Assembly (NCBI GenBank): GCA_028820325.1
Contig: JAPPJO010000088.1
Span: 124,001 to 188,000, forward strand
Reading direction: 5' to 3'
Length of the DNA stretch: 64,000 bases
DNA from: Gammaproteobacteria bacterium
Lineage (GTDB): Bacteria > Gemmatimonadota > Gemmatimonadetes > Longimicrobiales > Gaopeijiaceae
The position numbers and the translations under genes were made by a program. Positions 60,008-64,000 of this stretch are shown one piece after another. Within the stretch, counting starts at the first letter, position 1. Each line of letters starts with the position of its first letter. A model generated the notes under the pieces. It saw only the letters and a program-made list of their open reading frames with translations, was not told the DNA's origin and did not search any database.

Positions 60008-60939
60008 CCTCGCTTCGGCTCGGCCCGCGACAGCGACCGCTGATGGAGCCCCCACAGGATGGCGGCGGGGATCACCTCAGCCGCGGTCATCCATAGCCGG
60101 GCGGCGATCGCGAGCACGGTGGCCGGTCCGCTCCCGAGTGCAGGGGCGAGGATGGCGACCAGGAATCCTTCGCGAACGCCGACTCCCGCCGGCGCGAAGA
60201 GCATCAGGTAGCCCGCCACGTACGCCGCCGCGAAAGCCGAGCCGGCGTGCACGGGCGAAAGTTCCATTCCCAGGCTCGCGGCCAGGATCCAGAAGGATGC
60301 GCCCATGGCCACCCAGGCCAGCGCGACCTGAAGCAGCCAGCGCAGCACCAGAGCGGCGGTGAGGTTCGCGGGAGCGGCGGTGCGGACGATGCGAAACCAC
60401 AGCGCGACCGTTGCGTGGAACAGGGAGGGAACGGCAAGCACGAGCACGAGCAGGCCGGCCGCCACCCCGGCGCCGGCGAGTCCCCAGCGCGGCAGCGGCA
60501 CGGGTCCTCCGACGAATGCGCCGAGCCCGATTGCGCCGGCGGCCAGCAGCCCTGTGCCCTGCACGATCACCGCGGAGGTGGCCGAGACTGCCACAGGAAC
60601 CCCCTTCCCCTTCGCCAGCGCGGCCATCCCGGCGACCGACCAGACCTTTCCCGGCACGTACCGGCCCATGTTGGCGATCATGAAGATGCTCACGGCGTCG
60701 CCCGCAGAAAGCCGCGGCCCGCCCAGCCCGGTCACCACTCCGCCCCAGATCAGGCCACTCAGGCCGTAGGCGGCGAGCAGGAGCAACGTCGCGCCGACGA
60801 GCGGAAGCAGCCGCGGACGGGCGAGCACATCCTGCCACTCCCTTAGTTCGGCCACCGACAGCCCCACCCGATCGAGGATGAACCAGGTGACAATGACCGT
60901 GAGGGCGACGCGCGCCGCCAGCGAAAGCCACTTCTTCAG
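60004..60939 (-). CDS. UPF0104/LPG-synthase-TM family flippase-like protein, CTG start
   Basis: 311 residues, about eight membrane helices beginning KKWLSLAARVALTVIVTW. Family features: FMIANMGRYVPGKVWSVAGM near 86-105 and LMLFAPAGVGVREGFLV near 245-261. Members include polyprenyl-linked sugar or lipid translocases. The start is CTG at 60939, overlapping the YfhO TGA as CTGA; the first GTG (about residue 22) would lose the first membrane helix, and there is no conventional start just upstream in frame. The neighbours (YfhO-type protein, GT2) suggest a surface glycan role. Confidence 0.82.
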   Translation of the reverse strand: MKKWLSLAARVALTVIVTWFILDRVGLSVAELREWQDVLARPRLLPLVGATLLLLAAYGLSGLIWGGVVTGLGGPRLSAGDAVSIFMIANMGRYVPGKVWSVAGMAALAKGKGVPVAVSATSAVIVQGTGLLAAGAIGLGAFVGGPVPLPRWGLAGAGVAAGLLVLVLAVPSLFHATVALWFRIVRTAAPANLTAALVLRWLLQVALAWVAMGASFWILAASLGMELSPVHAGSAFAAAYVAGYLMLFAPAGVGVREGFLVAILAPALGSGPATVLAIAARLWMTAAEVIPAAILWGLHQRSLSRAEPKRG

Positions 60940-63512
60940 GGTTTCGCACTCCGCGTCGCGCGGCGGGCCGACCAGATGCGGACCGCGTTGGCCGCGAGCA
61001 GCCCGGTCAGGATGATGAAGCCCAGCCAGAAGCTGCGCAGCACCACGTCGGACCGGTACCACAGCTCGACCTCGGATTCCCCCGCCGGCACGGGAACGGC
61101 GCGCAGGGTGTGGTAGGCGCGCAGCACGGGGGCGTCGCGGCCGTTCACGCGGGCATGCCACGCGGGGTACCAGTTGTCTGCTATGGCGAGCAGCGCCGGA
61201 GCGGAGGAGCGCACGGCGAGCCTCAAGCGGTCGGGGCCGCGCTCCAGCCAGTCGATCTCGCCCGCGACAGGCGTGCCCGGCAGGTCGACGGGCGGTGGCT
61301 CCGCCAGCACCACCTCCCCTGCGGGGTCGAACGCGGGAGAGAGCATGTACGCCATCGCCTCGTCGTCGGACCTGACGACGGCGCTTCCCACGAGCCGCGC
61401 GCGCGGAAGGCCGGCCTCCACGAAAACGGTCTCGTAGATGCGGCCGTCGGGCAGTTGCGTCCGGCTGAAGACATTCCCCTGCGGCGAACTCCCCATCTGC
61501 AGATCGGGCCAGAGCAGATAGCGCACGTTGAGCAGCCTGCGGATGTTCTCGTTTCCGTAGAGGTTCATCGGCTGTCCCGAGCCCACCATGCCGATGAGAT
61601 TGCGGTAGCGGGCCAGGTCGTTGGGGTGGTGTCCGCCGGCGAGTTCGATGCCGTGTAGCGCGGGCATCAGGTCCTGGCCCGCGTTGCGAAAGGACAGCAT
61701 GCGGTAGGGTTCGGAGCTGCCGGCCTCCCGGTCGAGCACTGCCTGGATGTTGGCATCCGGGGCAGACCAGCGCTCGAAGTCGATGGTCTGGATGAACACG
61801 CGGTCTATGCGGTAGGCGTCCAGCGCGACCAGGGCGACGAGCGCGCCCAGGACGATGCCGGGCGCCAGGTACGCCCTTCGCAGCGCCCACACCGCCGCCG
61901 CCACGGCCCCGGCCAGAAAGACCGCGATCCAGGCACCGGCCCCGATCCAGGGCAGCGCGGCCGCCAGCGCCTGACGCCTGGCCTCGGTGATTCCGGGATA
62001 GAGGACGGAGGCCCACAGAGAGGTCAGCGCGCCCGCTGCGGCGAGCAGCGCGATTGCTCCCAACGTGCCGGCAGCGACCAGAACCAGCCGCTGGACACGC
62101 CGTCCCAGTTCGGGATCGCGCACGCAGGCGAAGATGCGGTCCACCCCCAGCGCCGCCAGCGTCGCCGCGCTGAAGGCGACCAGGTAGGCCGCCTGAGAGG
62201 GCGCCCGGAAGAGGCTGATGCCGGGCAGGACTTCATAGGCTATGCGCCAGACGGGCGTATGGGTGCCGAGAGCGAACAGAAGGGCGGTCCCGGCCAGCCC
62301 CCCGAAGAACCAGCGCAGCCCGCGCAGGGGTCCGCCCACGAACGAGATCGCGGCAAGCAAGAGCAGTACCAGGCCCGCGTATTCGTGGTTGTGCTTGAAC
62401 GGATTGCGGCCCCAGTAGGTGTTGTCGGCCCAGCTTCCCGTACCGCCGATGTTGGCTCCCGCGAATTCGGGGATGACGAGGGAGAAGGCCTCCTCCGGAT
62501 GAAGCGACCAGGAACTGGACCACTCGAGGGCGGCATCCTCGTCGAGTGCCTCGGAGGTCGCGGTGCGCCGGGAGTCGGCGGTCACGTAGTCGAGGGCCGG
62601 CAGGAGTTGGCCGCCTGTGATGAGCGCGCCGGTGATCGACGCCGCCAGAAACAGACCGAAGCGTGACGCCGCCCGCGAGCGCGAGCCGGGGCGGGTCCCA
62701 GCGGCATCTGCATCCCGTGGATTGTCGTCCGTCCCGGCCACAGCTTCCGCACCCGTCCCCCGCAGGATCTGAACGCTGCGGAACATGGCGAACAGCCCGG
62801 TGGCGCCGAACAGGAAGTACGCCGTCTGGAAGTGCGGCGTCAGGATCACGAGCGCGATCACCAGGGCCAGCCAGGTGAACGACTTGAGGCCGGGGCCCAG
62901 GAAGTGCCGCTCCGTGGCCCAGAACAGCAGCGAGGTCAGCGCGGTCACGAACATCTTGCCGTCGTGACCCGCGAACACGAGCCCGACGAAGACCGGGGCG
63001 AGCATGTAGCCGGTTCCCGCGACCAGCGCCGCGGCCCGGGAGACCCCCAGCGCGCGCACCCACATGAACATGAAGAAGCCCGCCGCCGCGACGTGCACGA
63101 CGAGCTTCCATCCGAGCGCCCGATAGGGCTCCACGAGGATGAGCAGCAGGAGAGAAGGCGGGTAGAAGGAATCGCCCGCGCTGAGGGCTTCTACCAAGGG
63201 AGTGCCCCCGAGGAACTGCGGCAGCCATCCCGGGATGCGGCCCAGTTCGGCCAGGGCGTCCGCGTAGATTGCGCGTGCCATGTAGCCGCCGGCCAGGGTG
63301 TCGCTCCCGTAGAGCATCGCGCTGCTGAAGATGAACCCGCGGAACAGGACCACCGTCAGCCCGAGGAAGAGGGCCCACGGAAGCCACCTGGGGATGGCGG
63401 GAGCGCCGCCGGAGGCCATCTGCGCCCGCGAAGGAGCGCTCTTCCGTGCCGAGGCTGTCTCTGCGCGCGGCCTCCGCGCCTGCTTTCGCTTGCCTCGTCG
63501 CTTCGCGCTCAT
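60936..63512 (-). CDS. YfhO family large membrane protein
   Basis: 858 residues. A basic, Arg/Lys-rich N-terminus (MSAKRRGKRKQARRPR) leads to ~12-13 membrane helices with GT-C-like loops (an early acidic loop GSDTLAGGYMARA near 65, GDSFYPPSLLLL near 107) and a long C-terminal periplasmic domain with NVRYLLWPD and DNWYPAWHARVNG, the latter diagnostic for YfhO proteins. YfhO of Bacillus glycosylates teichoic acids; here it likely decorates a surface polysaccharide. ATG 63512, 46 bases after the GT2 gene; stop overlaps the flippase start. Confidence 0.87.
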   Translation of the reverse strand: MSAKRRGKRKQARRPRAETASARKSAPSRAQMASGGAPAIPRWLPWALFLGLTVVLFRGFIFSSAMLYGSDTLAGGYMARAIYADALAELGRIPGWLPQFLGGTPLVEALSAGDSFYPPSLLLLILVEPYRALGWKLVVHVAAAGFFMFMWVRALGVSRAAALVAGTGYMLAPVFVGLVFAGHDGKMFVTALTSLLFWATERHFLGPGLKSFTWLALVIALVILTPHFQTAYFLFGATGLFAMFRSVQILRGTGAEAVAGTDDNPRDADAAGTRPGSRSRAASRFGLFLAASITGALITGGQLLPALDYVTADSRRTATSEALDEDAALEWSSSWSLHPEEAFSLVIPEFAGANIGGTGSWADNTYWGRNPFKHNHEYAGLVLLLLAAISFVGGPLRGLRWFFGGLAGTALLFALGTHTPVWRIAYEVLPGISLFRAPSQAAYLVAFSAATLAALGVDRIFACVRDPELGRRVQRLVLVAAGTLGAIALLAAAGALTSLWASVLYPGITEARRQALAAALPWIGAGAWIAVFLAGAVAAAVWALRRAYLAPGIVLGALVALVALDAYRIDRVFIQTIDFERWSAPDANIQAVLDREAGSSEPYRMLSFRNAGQDLMPALHGIELAGGHHPNDLARYRNLIGMVGSGQPMNLYGNENIRRLLNVRYLLWPDLQMGSSPQGNVFSRTQLPDGRIYETVFVEAGLPRARLVGSAVVRSDDEAMAYMLSPAFDPAGEVVLAEPPPVDLPGTPVAGEIDWLERGPDRLRLAVRSSAPALLAIADNWYPAWHARVNGRDAPVLRAYHTLRAVPVPAGESEVELWYRSDVVLRSFWLGFIILTGLLAANAVRIWSARRATRSAKP

Positions 63513-63558
63513 CGATCTCGTCCCACGGTTCCGCGTCGCTTCAGCCCGCGCGCACCGC

Positions 63559-64000
63559 TCAACCGTCCCCGGTAGCCGCGGGCCCGGACCCTGCATCATC
63601 GCGTGTCCCGCCAGCCAACTGGCGTCGCAGCGCCTCGATCTCGTGCCGGACGTGGGCGATCTGCTCGCTGACCAGGCCGAATCCTGCCAGAAGGAACCCG
63701 AGCGTCTCCAGCAAGACCACCAACTGGATCAGCAGACGGTAGCCGAACGGGGGCACGTAGGGCTCGAATCCCAGCGCCGGATGCAGGTAACGCAGGTAGA
63801 GGGCGCCCGCCGCAACCAGTCCTCCCAGTGCCGCCAGAGCCAGTCCGGAAGCACCGAACAGCAGCAGCGGCTTGCGCGAAAAGAACACCAGAAAGGCGAC
63901 GGATGCCAGGTCGGTAACGCCGATCACCACGCGCCACAGCCCCTGGTACTTGGATTCGCCCGCCCTGCGGTCGTAGAGCTTGATGTCGATTTCGGTGACC
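63559..64000 (-). CDS. GT2 family glycosyltransferase, C-terminal membrane part (runs off window)
   Basis: The last 147 codons of a larger gene, open to the right edge. The part seen starts VTEIDIKLYDRRAGESKYQG, matching the HxxRxxGESKY ending of dolichol-phosphate-mannosyltransferase-like enzymes, then two membrane helices (ASVAFLVFFSRKPLLLFG, and LLIQLVVLLETLGFLL) and a helical tail. The catalytic domain lies beyond the window. First of a probable operon with the YfhO-type protein and the flippase. Confidence 0.8.
   Translation of the reverse strand, partial: VTEIDIKLYDRRAGESKYQGLWRVVIGVTDLASVAFLVFFSRKPLLLFGASGLALAALGGLVAAGALYLRYLHPALGFEPYVPPFGYRLLIQLVVLLETLGFLLAGFGLVSEQIAHVRHEIEALRRQLAGGTRDDAGSGPAATGDG

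Overview
The window is gene-dense (no gene-free stretch exceeds 250 bases), very GC-rich chromosomal DNA from a Gram-negative type bacterium. Gene content (a TPR protein resembling the GWxTD family, a K+-dependent type membrane pyrophosphatase, a ccm cytochrome c maturation cluster with a CxxxY-type CcmE, DUF2232/YybS between rpsR and rplI, rsfS upstream of smc) fits Gemmatimonadota best; this is an inference from gene content, not a phylogenetic result. No phage, IS, CRISPR array or other mobile element was seen; this looks like core genome.

Layout. 1-7819 (minus): aroF-herA-sbcD, preceded by smc and a degenerate MinD/CpsD-like membrane protein. 7816-16272 (minus): prs-rplY-pth, hppA, an M20 peptidase, then a translation block in which ribosomal proteins bS6 and bS18 are fused in one reading frame, followed by a YybS-like membrane protein, rplI and rsfS. 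16306-25554 (minus): tRNA-Gln and a TPR protein, ispE, an LPG-synthase-like flippase, pdxJ, hflX, rarA, cca and a small unknown gene. 25551-29508 (minus): alaS and recA. 29757-31926 (plus): DUF547 protein plus two glycosyl/nucleotidyl-transferase-like genes. 31896-38809 (minus): ccmE-ccmF-zinc-ribbon-ccmA-ccmB-ccmC-ccmD and an outer-membrane protein. 38909-44902 (minus): glmM, glmS, dtd, maf, glpK. 45042-52958 (plus): PLP enzyme of sulfur amino-acid metabolism, M48 peptidase, purD, YbjQ, mutM, and an M16 peptidase pair. 52991-53719 (minus) menG/ubiE; 53758-58221 (plus) an ECF sigma/anti-sigma/envelope operon; 58246-64000 (minus) Mrp and NifU-type Fe-S carriers, then a surface-polysaccharide block (flippase, YfhO-type protein, GT2).

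Genes are arranged in compact operons. Eighteen junctions overlap by exactly four bases (ATGA, GTGA and one CTGA), pointing to translational coupling. Sigma-70-like promoters with TTGA-type -35 and TA-rich -10 boxes stand out ahead of prs, the S6-S18 gene, tRNA-Gln, alaS, recA, the ccm operon and the nifU-like gene. The most noteworthy observations are the bS6-bS18 fusion with its own promoter and leader hairpin, strong evidence for CTG start codons (mutM and a flippase gene), the CxxxY CcmE with no ccmG/ccmH nearby, and a MinD-like protein without a Walker A lysine but with an octapeptide repeat linker, coupled to smc.
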